Shown in pieces: positions 1-10,900 of a stretch of 64,000 nucleotides of DNA. The stretch is from NCBI GenBank assembly GCA_965267435.1, contig OZ253960.1:3100001-3164000 (forward strand). Reading direction: 5' to 3'. Position 1 is the first letter of the stretch, and each line of letters opens with the position of its first letter. The DNA comes from JAWPMT01 sp965267435. Its GTDB lineage: Bacteria > Bacteroidota > Bacteroidia > Cytophagales > Cyclobacteriaceae. The position numbers and the translations under genes were made by a program. A model generated the notes under the pieces. The model was given only the letters and a program-made list of their open reading frames with translations, did not search any database and was not told the origin of the DNA.

Positions 1-532
1 TTGTTCACAGGATATTCAAGGTTTGACGGTGGGAGAGTTTACAGTCATCGGATGGCTCGACGGCAAGGGTCAAGTATGTGGGTATTCCACTGTTGTAAAC
101 GACGAATTGGAGGATTGCCAGGACATTGCCAGAACCTGGACCGCTACCGACTTACAAGGCAACTCAAGTAGCTGCGTACAAGTGATCCATTTCGAGCAGC
201 CTGCAAGTAGGATTATGACTCCCGGAAGTATTGAAGGTGAGGAATTGGCGAAGGGTCAGGTTGAGGTGGAAACACTGAGTGTGAAGGCCTATCCGAATCC
301 ATTTGTATCCAATGTGTACATTGATTTCGTGGTGCCACAGACTACGAGAGTCAAGCTGGAAGTCTACAATATGACCGGAAAACTCGTAGCGACACTCTTC
401 GACGATGTAGCCGATCCGAATGTCGTCTATAACAATCTGTTTGACGTGACGAATCTTTCGAAAGGCACTTACCTGTACAAGCTCACAGCCGGGGATAAGA
501 CCAAAACTGCTTTCCTTATCCCAGTAAAATAA
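1..532 (+). CDS. T9SS type A sorting-domain protein, 3' end only
   Basis: This is the C-terminal part of a secreted protein whose reading frame is already open at the left edge (codons in phase from position 2), so the 5' end lies outside the window. The first ~60 residues include a stretch ending in ARTWTATDLQGNSSSCVQVI, the aromatic/Asp-rich strand pattern of HYR or related Ig-like extracellular repeats. A short linker is followed by a T9SS type A sorting domain of about 85 residues starting at VKAYPNPF, with the usual YNMTGKLV and LSKGTYLYKL strands and a basic end. The protein should cross the outer membrane through T9SS and be anchored or released. It is not a member of the array that follows: it has no DUF2341 or KYG module and its sorting domain is of a different subtype. 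The stop TAA at 530-532 is followed closely by a terminator, so its transcription unit ends here. The TTG at 23 is not a start. Confidence 0.9.
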   Translation, partial: CSQDIQGLTVGEFTVIGWLDGKGQVCGYSTVVNDELEDCQDIARTWTATDLQGNSSSCVQVIHFEQPASRIMTPGSIEGEELAKGQVEVETLSVKAYPNPFVSNVYIDFVVPQTTRVKLEVYNMTGKLVATLFDDVADPNVVYNNLFDVTNLSKGTYLYKLTAGDKTKTAFLIPVK

Positions 533-541
533 TGGCCAACT

Positions 542-586
542 TTTGGCGAGCAGGACCGGAATCCTGCTCGCCAAATCACCCTTTTT
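542..586 (+). terminator. Rho-independent terminator after the first T9SS gene
   Basis: A perfect 14-bp inverted repeat (542-555 against 562-575, core TTGGCGAGCAGGA) closes a 6-nt loop and is followed by a run of five T at 582-586. It begins 10 bp after the stop codon of the partial gene. It separates that gene from the paralogous array and is the clearest intrinsic terminator in the window. Confidence 0.9.
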
Positions 587-1014
587 ATTGCCCCATTTGG
601 CAGTAACAGCTTACTACCGTCGTTAGTCAAATTTCAGAGATTGATCAATACAACAACTCTTACCAGCAGATTGGCCATCTAATTACAACCTGTGATTAGG
701 CCCAAGTAGAGATTGGGAACAAGTTCCCGAATAACTCGTAACTCTCTCATTTAAAACGCGGAAGCTATCTAACCTCTTGAGGTAGGCGTCATACAAAAAA
801 GACGACTTCAGTGGCATTGCGAAGGCTGAATTGCAACACCATGCAATCACGATCGATCCCTATTTCTTCTCCTTCAGCGAAAAGGCAAAGATGGCGCACA
901 CCTCTATAGATAGATTTACCTAGGTATTGCTGTTTACATCTGCTGTTGGATGCTCTAGCACCGACAAGATCCGCACATGAGCAATCAAATGGATGGCAGC
1001 ACCGGCTTAGACAC
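587..1014. other. Gap of ~430 bp upstream of the array
   Basis: No coding sequence, RNA gene or clear repeat was recognised here. The frame of the next gene stays open back to a TTG at 946. The residues it would add (rich in H, Q, R and A) do not look like a signal-peptide start, so I treat that part as leader. Any promoter of array gene 1 should lie in this stretch, but I see no convincing Bacteroidota -33/-7 pair. Confidence 0.5.
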
Positions 1015-4000
1015 ATGAGAGAAAGAAGTATCTTCTTGCCAATTTCGGTTGCTAACCGCTTCAAGGCCATTGCTGGTCTGTTTCCTGGAGTCAGGGTTCT
1101 CGTAGTAGCAGCCTTACTATACCTTTTTAGCAGCCAACAGGCACAAGCGCAATTAGCGGGCTACAGTTTCAGAAAAGCCGTGACCATCGATTATACCCAA
1201 GTTTCTGGTAGTGGTAACTTGAGCAACTTTCCGCTACTTATTAACCTTACCGACAACGACTTACGAACAACTACCAACGGCGGTAATGTCCAGAGCGCCA
1301 ATGGATACGATATCGCATTTACGGCAGCAGACGGCGTTACGCAGCTAGATCATGAAATCGAAAAATATGTGCCCACGACCGGTGAATACGTGGTTTGGGT
1401 GCGAATCCCGACGTTATCCGGTACAGTTGACACCGATATCTACGTCTATTATGGCAATAGCGCCATTTCCTCGGATCCCTCGGCTACCTCCACGTGGAAT
1501 TCAAACTACGAAGGCGTGTGGCACCTGGACGAGGAAGTGGGAGGAACCGGAACCGCCGACCTCTATCAAGACGGAACCGGCAATGGCAATCATGGAGATG
1601 ATGGTGTCTCGGCTACTGGTAACAGCGGGGTCATTGAGCTAGGACAGCAATTCGATGGATCAGATGACATCATCAACTGTGGAAGTGGTGCTACTCTTAA
1701 TATGTCAGCAGCGGTCACTCTTGAGGCTTGGGTCCACATGAATGGTACGCAACCTGCTGAAGCTGATTGGTACAACGTTTTGGGGAAGGATCATTTTTAT
1801 CTCTATCTACATCGGCCATTCGATCTTTTCGGTTCTCCACCCACCTACATAGGAGCCCAATTTGTTATCAATGGCACCACTCATGATTTGGATGTAGAAG
1901 CCGGGTCAATTCCAACAAACTCCTGGACACATGTGGCTGTAACATTCGATGGCACCGACGTCAGGGCTTTCATAAATGGTTCACAGGACTGGTCACGCAA
2001 CCATCCTGGTACAATTGATGACTCCTCCGGTGAAACCTTTTACATTGGTGAGTTTCCAGGTGAGTCCATGTTTATGAACGGATTCCTCGATGAACTACGT
2101 GTATCCTCTGTTGCCCGATCGGCTGACTGGATCAAAACAGGAGTTGACAACCAAAACAACCCCTCTTCTTTCTACACAGTCGGTTCACAGGAAGTTGTAA
2201 TTGCTCCCGGAGGAATAGCCAGCAACCTGAGTCTCTGGTTAAAGGCTAATCAGGGGGTAACAGGCACGACCAGCGTGACACAGTGGGACGACTTCAGCGG
2301 CGACACTCAACATGCTACGGCCACCGCAGGACCTGACTATACGGTCAATGACTTGAACTTTCACCCCACCTTGACCTTCAATGGTACCGACGAATTCATG
2401 CGCACGCCCAATTCCATGCCGGCCATCACCAACCAGTTTTCCGGATTTGTCGTGATTCAAAAATCCTCGACAGCCACCGCAAAAAATGTGATTGCCTACC
2501 AAAATAGCAGCTGGGGGCAATTGTGGTCCTATGGCGAGACAGCCGGCTCCGACAATTTTACGATCTACTCCTCCTCCCCCGCCACATGGAACTGGAACTA
2601 CGACGGCACATACGGCATAGACACTGACCCTCATGTGCTTTCGGCAGATTGGATCACAAGTGGCAACTTAACTTATAACGTGGACGGCGCGGCAAGTGGC
2701 TCCTATTCCGAATCTAGTAGCAATACAGATCTTCCTGTCAACTCCAGAATGATCATTGGCGCCAGAGGCGTTACGGGTTCTGAGGCGTCATTCAATGAAT
2801 TCTTCGATGGGGAAATTGCTGAGGTCGTCTACTACGATGCCTCATTGAGTGCCGCCAATCAGGAAAAAGTCCGTTCGTACCTGGGAGTAAAATACGGTCT
2901 TACGATGCAACATAATTATGTGGCTTCTAATGGTAGTGAGATTTGGAACTCGACTACCAATACCACTTATCACTACGATGTCGCGGGAATCGGCCGGGAT
3001 GATGACTCAGGTCTGGATCAGCAGAAGTCCATGAGTTCGAACTCCGACGCAATGGTCATCATGGACAAAGGCGGCAGCTTTAGTAATGACCTGGACTTTA
3101 TTCTCTGGGGAAATGATAATGGCTCAGTATCCCTCAATGGTGTGGGATCCTCCCAAGAGTACCACAATATCCTTCAACGAACCTGGAAAGCAGCCGTCGC
3201 CGGCTCTCCCGGTGCAGTCACCGTGCGAATGATCTATGGTAATTCGGGAGTGCTTGAGGACTACGCCCTCCATGTAGACGGAGACGGTGATTTCTCGGAT
3301 GACAACTCCACCAACTACGTTCCGTCCAGTGTCAGCGGCGACACCTTGACATTCGAAAACGTCACGATTGCCGACGGCAATTTCTTCAGTTTGGGCGTCA
3401 ATCGAGCGACAAGCCCGGGATATATCGTAGAAGGTCTTTCCGTCTGGTTGAAATCAGATGCCGGCACTGGATCCATTGCCACCTCCTGGGAAGATCAGAG
3501 TGCGTATGGACGTGATTATGCTACCATAGCAGGTCCAACATTGGTCAGTAATAGCGACAACTTCTACCCCATGGTAGAAATACTTTCCGGTGGATTCGAC
3601 GCCCCTGCGGGCTCCGAGCTGGGCACAGATTGGAGCTTGTTCTTCGTATCCAGACAACTGGCCTCGGATACCGATGGGAGAGTATTTGAGGGTCATAGTG
3701 GCAACTATTTGTGGGGTTACTGGGGTGGTTTCCGAAACAGCATATACATCGAGGGTAGTCCTTCGAACTACAACAGCGGCATTGCCGTGACCACAGAAAA
3801 GGAGGACCTCCATTTGTTTTCCTACACAAGAGATTCAGGGAGTGGAGCAATAGACGCCCACGCAGATGGTCTGCATTTGAGCACCTTCGCCGGAACCAAC
3901 AGTGCCAGCGGCACCCGTATTGACATCATGCAGGGAACGTATACCTCCGGCGGTGAGCACTCTGATGCTCGAATCGGTGAAATGGTCATCTACAACAGAG

Positions 4001-7000
4001 CATTATCGGAGTCTGATCGGCAGAAAGTCGAGTCGTACCTCGCATTGAAGTATGGACTCGTGCTCGACAGTGACACCGACGGCAACACCACATCCTTCCA
4101 GGCACCTAATGCGGATGGCATCAATGAGGGAGACTATGTTGCCAGTGACGGAACGGTATTATGGGACGCATCGGCACACTCGGCTTACCACAACGATGTA
4201 GCAGGTATCGGGCAGGATGACGACTCCGGCCTCTACCAGCAAAAATCCATCAGTAGCAGCGACGATGCGATGGTGATCATGGACAATGGTGGAAGCTTTG
4301 GAGAGTTTGATTTCATCCTCTGGGGTAATGATAATGGCGCCACAACCCTTACCACAACAGACAGGCATCCCTCCTATCACCGACGCCTCGTTCGTGAGTG
4401 GAAAGTGGACGCCAATGGATCGCCAGGACCTGTGGATGTAAAGGTCATATTCGCCAACCCTTTGGATGGAATTTTGGAGCAGGTACTTCATGTTGATGGT
4501 GATGGCACATTTGCTGCCGGAACCACCGACTATGCCGTGTCTAGCATCAGTGGGGATACGCTCACTTTCGAAAACGTGACTTTCTCGGATGGGGATTATT
4601 TCACCCTCGGATTCAATATAGAAGGACCGGGAGGCGTGGCTAATGACCTAGCACTATGGTTGAAGGCAGATGTCGGAACAACAGGAACCACACCTGTAAG
4701 TGGATGGCAGGACCAATCAGGCAGCGGTAATCATACTAATGCATTTGGAGTTCCAGCTCTTATAAATGAGGGAATTAACTATAATCCTGTTATAGATTTT
4801 AATGGCACAAGTGATTATTTCCAGACAACAGCAACTTCAATAATTGGTGCCGATAATCCATATACTAAATTTGCTGTAGCCAATCTCAGCGCAACTGGAA
4901 CGGCTGGAGTTTTAATAGGCACAGGTTCTGGTGGCGGAGGTTCCAGCCATAGCCTTCGTCGAACTGCTGGTGGAAATCTTAGGAATTTTCACGGGGGGAC
5001 CGTATTTGTCAACGGACCGGCTTTTGCTGTAGGTGAAACCGTAATTGCCGGATTCAGGTACGGACCTACATTGAATAACGTCTACCGCTTTAGTGGTCTT
5101 GAGCAAATTGATAATACAACCCTTGCCTTTACTGACGCGGGCACCATTGAGATCGGTGGGAGAAATAGCGGAAATTTGCTTATTGACGGACAGATTGGAG
5201 AAGCCATTATATATTCTGCAGAAGTTAGCGATGCCGACATCGTTAAAATTGAGTCCTACCTGGCCATCAAATATGGTGTCACATTGGACAATACAGGCGC
5301 CGGTGCCAACGGCGACTACCAGGCTTCAGACGGTAGTCTGCTATGGGATGCAGATGTCAATGCAACATACCACAATGATATAGCGGGCATTGGTAGAGAT
5401 GATGATTCCGGTCTCGACCAGCAAAAGTCACTTAGCATCAATTCCGACGCCATGGTCATCATGGACAAAGGGGGCAGCTTCGGCAGTGACCTAAGCTTCA
5501 TCGTATGGGGCAATGACAATGGCGCAACGACTACCACAACGAGCGGCACACACCCCAACTTCCTCAACATCCTTCAACGCAAATGGAAAGCGGCAGTCAC
5601 TGGTACCCCCGGCAATGTGACAGTCCGAGTGATTTACTCGAATACCGGCGTCGTCGAGGATTATGCCTTGCACGTCGATGCCGACGGCGACTTCACGAGT
5701 GGCGCTTCAAATTATGCGGTCAGCAGTATTAGTGGCGACACATTGACCTTTTCGAACGTGAGCCTGTCGGATGGGGATCACTTTACGATTGGAGAGGAGC
5801 TAGTGTGTCCCGGGGGTGTGATATCGAACATTCGCCTTTGGCTAAAGGCGGATGTAGGCATCACCGGTACGCCTACCGTCACAGCCTGGAAAGACCAGAC
5901 TGCTCATGAATGGAATTTCAATGCTTTCGGCAATCCTCAGATTGGGGTCAACATCAACGGCAACACAGCCATTGATTTTGATGCCTCTGGAGACTATTTG
6001 CAGGCGGCCTCGGCAAGTGTCATGTCCGGACAAATACACACCATCTTTGTCATCGCCGAGCCAGATGATCTTGCCTCGAAAAGAGCCCTTATTGGGGAAA
6101 TGAGCGGCTTTATTGGCAACGTATTGTACCATAGCACGACGGGAGTACTGATGGCGCATCATTCCTTCAACGATCTATTTGGGGGTGGTGTGACAATGAC
6201 AGAAGGAGTGCCGTCCATCAATGCCTTCCGCTACGGATCGGGAGGTATTGACAATATATCAATGGTGAATGGCCAAAGTTTCATCGACAATACTGCCGCG
6301 GGCCCTAATCACGGCCTCCAACCCATCAATATTGGTGCAGATCCCTTCTCGACCAATGGTATCTCACTGTTCGACGGAAGGATAGCTGAAGTGGTCATGT
6401 ACGAGACGGAGTTGACAGATGCACAAATCAACCTGGTTCAAAGCTATCTGGCGCTCCGGTACGGAATAACACTGGATAATGGTGGAGGAGGAACTTCGGG
6501 TGACTACCTGGCCAGCGACGGCACGACAATCTGGGATGCCGATAATGGTGCAACCTACCACAACGACGTTATTGTAATAGGAAAAGACAATAACTCCGGA
6601 CTTCATCAAAAGCAGTCACATACCCTTGACGACTCCTTGCAGGTGTACATAGATGCCCTTGCTGCCGACAATGCCAGCAATACAGGGACCATCACCAACG
6701 ATCGGTCATTTATCGCCATCGGCCACAACGGCGACCGCCAGATGGGCAGAACAGACGATGTGCCTACCGGCATCTATTCACGATTCAGGAGGGTATGGAA
6801 GGTAACAAATACCAACTTCAGCGACGACTTTAGCATGGAGTTCGAATGGGAGGAACTCGGACCTTTCGATATCAGTGATATTCGATTCCTCGTGGACGAT
6901 GACGGCACTTTCTCCAATGCGACCGTCTACGCTCACGGAGATGCTGGACTCTCCATCACGTCAGGATCCATCGTTGTTGGCGGCATCAGCACCACACATA

Positions 7001-7593
7001 TTCCTGCGAACCAGACCAGGTATGTAACTATTGCCTCCACCTCTGCCAGTACGACGCTACCCGTGGAGTTGATCGACTTCTCAGCGACTGCTAACAGAGT
7101 GGAACGAACAGTCGAACTTTCATGGTCCACAGCCAGCGAAGCCAACAACGATTTCTTCACCGTAGAAAAATCCCTGAACACCGATGAATGGACTCCAGCT
7201 TTAACAATACCTGGTGCAGGCAACTCCCAAAAGAGCATCGATTATGACGTCGTAGATGCCAATCCTTTCCCGGGCGTCTCGTACTACAGGCTCAAGCAAA
7301 CGGACTTCGATGGTACGTACACGTACTCAAACATATTGTCTGTAATGCTTGGAGATTCTCACGAACCACTGACGCTGTACCCCAATCCAGCCCAGGACCT
7401 GATTGTCCTCCAGGGGAACCCTGAAGAATTCCACTCAATACGGTTGAAAAATGCGCTTGGGCAGGATGTTACCACCAACCTGAAACAGATCAAAAGAGGT
7501 CATAACAGTATATCCCTTGATATCTCCTCGCTCCCAGACGGCTTGTACGTTATCCAAACAGCTAAGACAACCTTGAAGTTGATCAAGGAATAG
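1015..7593 (+). CDS. Array gene 1: giant secreted DUF2341/LamG modular protein, A-A-A-A, T9SS
   Basis: Predicted surface or secreted protein of about 2192 aa. Residues 1-45 form a signal peptide with a long basic n-region, ending AQA before QLAGYSF. A DUF2341-like domain (about 46-155, with NGYDIAF and IYVYYGN strands) and a LamG-type lectin fold (about 160-390, ending in a DELRVSSVARSADWI strand) follow. Four A modules begin near residues 402, 805, 1210 and 1604 (nt ~2221, 3431, 4644, 5826). Each has LWLK(A/S), then K/RYG, then a VAGIGRDD-like block. The fourth is the cap variant with DDSLQVYIDALAADNASN. A fibronectin-III-like segment starts at ~2013 (TTLPVELIDF, YYRLKQTDFDG) and the sorting domain at ~2118 (LTLYPNPAQD). 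I chose ATG 1015 because it leaves a plausible signal peptide; TTG 946 is the in-frame alternative. Carbohydrate binding or adhesion is inferred from the LamG folds. No catalytic motif was seen. Confidence 0.88.
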   Translation: MRERSIFLPISVANRFKAIAGLFPGVRVLVVAALLYLFSSQQAQAQLAGYSFRKAVTIDYTQVSGSGNLSNFPLLINLTDNDLRTTTNGGNVQSANGYDIAFTAADGVTQLDHEIEKYVPTTGEYVVWVRIPTLSGTVDTDIYVYYGNSAISSDPSATSTWNSNYEGVWHLDEEVGGTGTADLYQDGTGNGNHGDDGVSATGNSGVIELGQQFDGSDDIINCGSGATLNMSAAVTLEAWVHMNGTQPAEADWYNVLGKDHFYLYLHRPFDLFGSPPTYIGAQFVINGTTHDLDVEAGSIPTNSWTHVAVTFDGTDVRAFINGSQDWSRNHPGTIDDSSGETFYIGEFPGESMFMNGFLDELRVSSVARSADWIKTGVDNQNNPSSFYTVGSQEVVIAPGGIASNLSLWLKANQGVTGTTSVTQWDDFSGDTQHATATAGPDYTVNDLNFHPTLTFNGTDEFMRTPNSMPAITNQFSGFVVIQKSSTATAKNVIAYQNSSWGQLWSYGETAGSDNFTIYSSSPATWNWNYDGTYGIDTDPHVLSADWITSGNLTYNVDGAASGSYSESSSNTDLPVNSRMIIGARGVTGSEASFNEFFDGEIAEVVYYDASLSAANQEKVRSYLGVKYGLTMQHNYVASNGSEIWNSTTNTTYHYDVAGIGRDDDSGLDQQKSMSSNSDAMVIMDKGGSFSNDLDFILWGNDNGSVSLNGVGSSQEYHNILQRTWKAAVAGSPGAVTVRMIYGNSGVLEDYALHVDGDGDFSDDNSTNYVPSSVSGDTLTFENVTIADGNFFSLGVNRATSPGYIVEGLSVWLKSDAGTGSIATSWEDQSAYGRDYATIAGPTLVSNSDNFYPMVEILSGGFDAPAGSELGTDWSLFFVSRQLASDTDGRVFEGHSGNYLWGYWGGFRNSIYIEGSPSNYNSGIAVTTEKEDLHLFSYTRDSGSGAIDAHADGLHLSTFAGTNSASGTRIDIMQGTYTSGGEHSDARIGEMVIYNRALSESDRQKVESYLALKYGLVLDSDTDGNTTSFQAPNADGINEGDYVASDGTVLWDASAHSAYHNDVAGIGQDDDSGLYQQKSISSSDDAMVIMDNGGSFGEFDFILWGNDNGATTLTTTDRHPSYHRRLVREWKVDANGSPGPVDVKVIFANPLDGILEQVLHVDGDGTFAAGTTDYAVSSISGDTLTFENVTFSDGDYFTLGFNIEGPGGVANDLALWLKADVGTTGTTPVSGWQDQSGSGNHTNAFGVPALINEGINYNPVIDFNGTSDYFQTTATSIIGADNPYTKFAVANLSATGTAGVLIGTGSGGGGSSHSLRRTAGGNLRNFHGGTVFVNGPAFAVGETVIAGFRYGPTLNNVYRFSGLEQIDNTTLAFTDAGTIEIGGRNSGNLLIDGQIGEAIIYSAEVSDADIVKIESYLAIKYGVTLDNTGAGANGDYQASDGSLLWDADVNATYHNDIAGIGRDDDSGLDQQKSLSINSDAMVIMDKGGSFGSDLSFIVWGNDNGATTTTTSGTHPNFLNILQRKWKAAVTGTPGNVTVRVIYSNTGVVEDYALHVDADGDFTSGASNYAVSSISGDTLTFSNVSLSDGDHFTIGEELVCPGGVISNIRLWLKADVGITGTPTVTAWKDQTAHEWNFNAFGNPQIGVNINGNTAIDFDASGDYLQAASASVMSGQIHTIFVIAEPDDLASKRALIGEMSGFIGNVLYHSTTGVLMAHHSFNDLFGGGVTMTEGVPSINAFRYGSGGIDNISMVNGQSFIDNTAAGPNHGLQPINIGADPFSTNGISLFDGRIAEVVMYETELTDAQINLVQSYLALRYGITLDNGGGGTSGDYLASDGTTIWDADNGATYHNDVIVIGKDNNSGLHQKQSHTLDDSLQVYIDALAADNASNTGTITNDRSFIAIGHNGDRQMGRTDDVPTGIYSRFRRVWKVTNTNFSDDFSMEFEWEELGPFDISDIRFLVDDDGTFSNATVYAHGDAGLSITSGSIVVGGISTTHIPANQTRYVTIASTSASTTLPVELIDFSATANRVERTVELSWSTASEANNDFFTVEKSLNTDEWTPALTIPGAGNSQKSIDYDVVDANPFPGVSYYRLKQTDFDGTYTYSNILSVMLGDSHEPLTLYPNPAQDLIVLQGNPEEFHSIRLKNALGQDVTTNLKQIKRGHNSISLDISSLPDGLYVIQTAKTTLKLIKE

Positions 7594-7907
7594 AATATCT
7601 CTTCTACGTATCAAAAGACCCATATTTACCCATTTTTCCAGCATAATACTGCGTGATAGCTACCACTTTGGCTTAGGTTTCTGATAAGAAAACCAGCTCA
7701 CATACAGGTATTTACTATCCTTCTTTAGACTACTGGGGCTTGAGTGTTTTTCCGTAGACTATCCTCATTCGACGTTGATTATACCCATCCATCTCAAACA
7801 CCATCAAGAAATCACACAATTTCCTTTCCTTCACTGTTACTAACGTTAGCTAATACCACATTCATGCCAAAACACCGCCAGTATGGTTATGGGTCAATAT
7901 ATGGGTA
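7594..7907. other. 314-bp spacer between array genes 1 and 2
   Basis: No gene is visible. It contains AACGTTA at 7842-7848, a 7-mer that recurs in spacers at 32919, 42977 and 48770. It also contains TAATACCACA at 7851-7860, which recurs upstream of array genes 5 and 7 as TAATACCACAACA. These shared words suggest common ancestry of the spacers or a shared regulatory element. No terminator hairpin was found. Confidence 0.5.
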
Positions 7908-10900
7908 ATGAGGATGAGAGTACTCCGACATGGCCATATATATCGCAAGTTTCTGCGTAATAGCGCGCGCAGGCGCCGCAAACTTCAGTACCCTGTAGTC
8001 TTGCGTGCTACGCCTTTGCTTTTGCTAATCCTACTCCTTTTCAGTAACGAAGCGTTATCCCAAATAGCTGGTTACAGCTTCCGCAAGAAGATCACAATAA
8101 ACAATTCTCTCGTCTCAGGTACTGGCGACCTCACCGACTTCCCGTTACTTTTTAGCATTACGGATACAGATCTGAGAACTACCGGCAACGGTGGCGACGT
8201 GACCGATGCGAACGGTTATGACATTGTATTTGCCAGCGCAGATGGCATTTCTAAGCTCGACCATCAACTCGAGAAGTACACCGCCACATCTGGTGAATTT
8301 GTTGCATGGGTCCGAATACCTACGCTGGACTTTGACGACGATACGGAAATCTACATCTACTATGGTAATAGCTCTGTAACAACCGATCAATCCGCAAATA
8401 CAACCTGGAGCGGGGACTACGAGGGAGTTTGGCACCTCTCGGAATCAAGTACCGGAGGAACGGACGACTTCAAGGACGAATCTGGCAATGCCCGGCACCT
8501 TACAGGATGGTTGGGAGTGGCCTCCCAGACGCCCACACAGAGCACCTCCGGCAAAATCGGCAATGCACAAAGCTTTGATGGAGGCGATGGGATTATCGCC
8601 ACCAGCTACCAAGGGATCGCTGGCACAGGCAGTCGGACGGTATCAGGCTGGGTTCAATGGACTTCGTTGCCAAATGTCGTTGGCGTCATCGCCGGCTATG
8701 GCAATTCAGCCTTGGGAGAAGAGTTCAAAGTGAATGCTGCTCAGAGTGATGCTCGAATCGGCGCAGTCGTCGGAGGCAGCTCATCTAAAGAAGGTACATC
8801 TACCGGCCTGAATGACGGTAACTGGCATTATGTGGCAGTCACACTAAATGACGATGGGTCTCCGTCTACTGATGAGATGATCATCTATGTGGATGGAGCA
8901 GACAACGGGTTTTCTACGACTGACACCGACGCCATCAATACGGTCTTGAATGCGAATTTCAGAATCGGTATCAACTTGAATACTGGCGGTAGATGGAATG
9001 GCCTGATCGATGAAGTCCGTCTCTCTAGCGTTGCCAAAAGCGCCGACTGGATCGCCACGGAATACAACAACCAAAATGACCCATCAAGCTTCTACACTGT
9101 GGGCTCAGAAGAGGATCCTCCAGCCCCTGCGGGACTCAGCGACGACCTTGTTTTGTGGTTGGCCGCTGATGCAGGGACAAACTCCACGGTTAACGGAGGC
9201 AGCATTACCTCCTGGTTTGACAAGTCCATGGAAGGACATGACGCCACGGGCACGGGCAACGCTGTCTACCAATCTTCATTTTCCAATTTCAATCCGGCGA
9301 TTAGCTTCACGGATGATGACCGGGCGATTTCCGGCGCTATTTCCAGGGCCACCGGTACGGCTTCGACGATCATCGTCGTCGGTAATATCTCGACGGTCGC
9401 AGACAAAGGACTAATCGAAGTTGGGACTGCCACCAACAGGGGCTTTTTCCTCGATCAGCGCTACGCTGGCAATACAAGCTACTCACTGCAAACTAACACC
9501 CCATCTGTGTGGAGGGTCGATGACCCCGGAGGAACGACCGACGCGGTCATTTATGAGAATGCGGAGACTATTGATACGCAGATAAAGACCTTCAACACCG
9601 ATTGGACCACAGGCAATTTCTACCTGGGCGATGACCGGTCAGGCGGCAACCGATTGACGGGCTCCATTGCCGAGGTGATCGTCTACGACAGGACACTGAC
9701 GACAGCAGAGAAATTGAGAGTGGAAGGCTATCTCGCACTGAAGTATGGCATCACCCTGAGCAATGCAGATGGAGGACTTGCAGGTACTTACAGGGCTTCG
9801 AACTTATTCAACATTTGGAATGGCGACCCGTCCTATCATAATGACGTCGCAGGAATAGGCCGGGATGATGCCTCTGACCTCGAACAGCAAAAATCAATCA
9901 GCATCAATTCCGACGCCATTGTACTCATGGACAAAGGGGGGAGCTTCGACTCGGATCTCGCCTTCATTGTCTGGGGAAATGACGACGGGGCTATTTCCCT
10001 CACTACAACTGATGCGCATCCTGACTATGACAGCCGACTGGAAAGGGAATGGCTCGCGGATGTCTGGGGAAGCCCCGGCGCTGTGTCAGTCAAAATCATA
10101 TACCCTGCCAATACCGGGCTCTTCGAGAACTATGTCTTGCACGTGGATAACGATGGCGTATTTGCGTCCGGCGCGACCAACTACCCGGCGACTAGTATCT
10201 CCGGCGACACGGTGATTTTCGACAACGTCACTTTCAGCGCTGACTCCTACTTTACGATGGGCCAGATCATCCAGGGACCAGGTGGCGTGGATACCAATCT
10301 CACCCTATGGCTAAAAGCTGACAACAGGGTTAAAAACTCATCAGCAGTGATCAGCAGCGGCTCCGTAGATGAATGGGAAAATAGCATCAGCAACACCAGT
10401 TTCTCGGAAGTCACGTTGGCGGATGGTGACCCAACACTCACGGTCGATGAGATCAACTACAACCCGACCGTCTATCTTGATGGGGTGGACGACCGCCTGT
10501 CCAATGAGAATTTCGATGCAGATGTCCTTTTAAGTGACCAGGACAATACCTCCTTTGTAGCGCTCATCCCAAAGAATCTTGATGCCACGACCGATGTGTA
10601 TCTTGGCTGGCAATCCAATGGCTCCGGCAATCGGATGATCTATTTCGAACGTAATGGGGCCAATTCCTTACGTACAGACCAGTTTGGTACCAACATCGGT
10701 GGCACCATCACAGTCATCGACGACGTCACCATTGGAACTGCCTATTCCGATAGTGGAGGGAAGGAATTATCCATCAACGGAGAACAGAATGGCACCGCCG
10801 CTGCGGCTTCGTTCACAGCAAGTGGGGATATAGGAGATTTCAACGTTGGGACAGGTATCAACGGAGGCTTCGATGCCGAATCTTACCTGGGTGAGGTGAT

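Noticed and set aside
946..1014. TTG start for array gene 1
   Set aside because: It adds 23 residues without signal-peptide character. ATG 1015 gives the same kind of long basic n-region as the paralogues.
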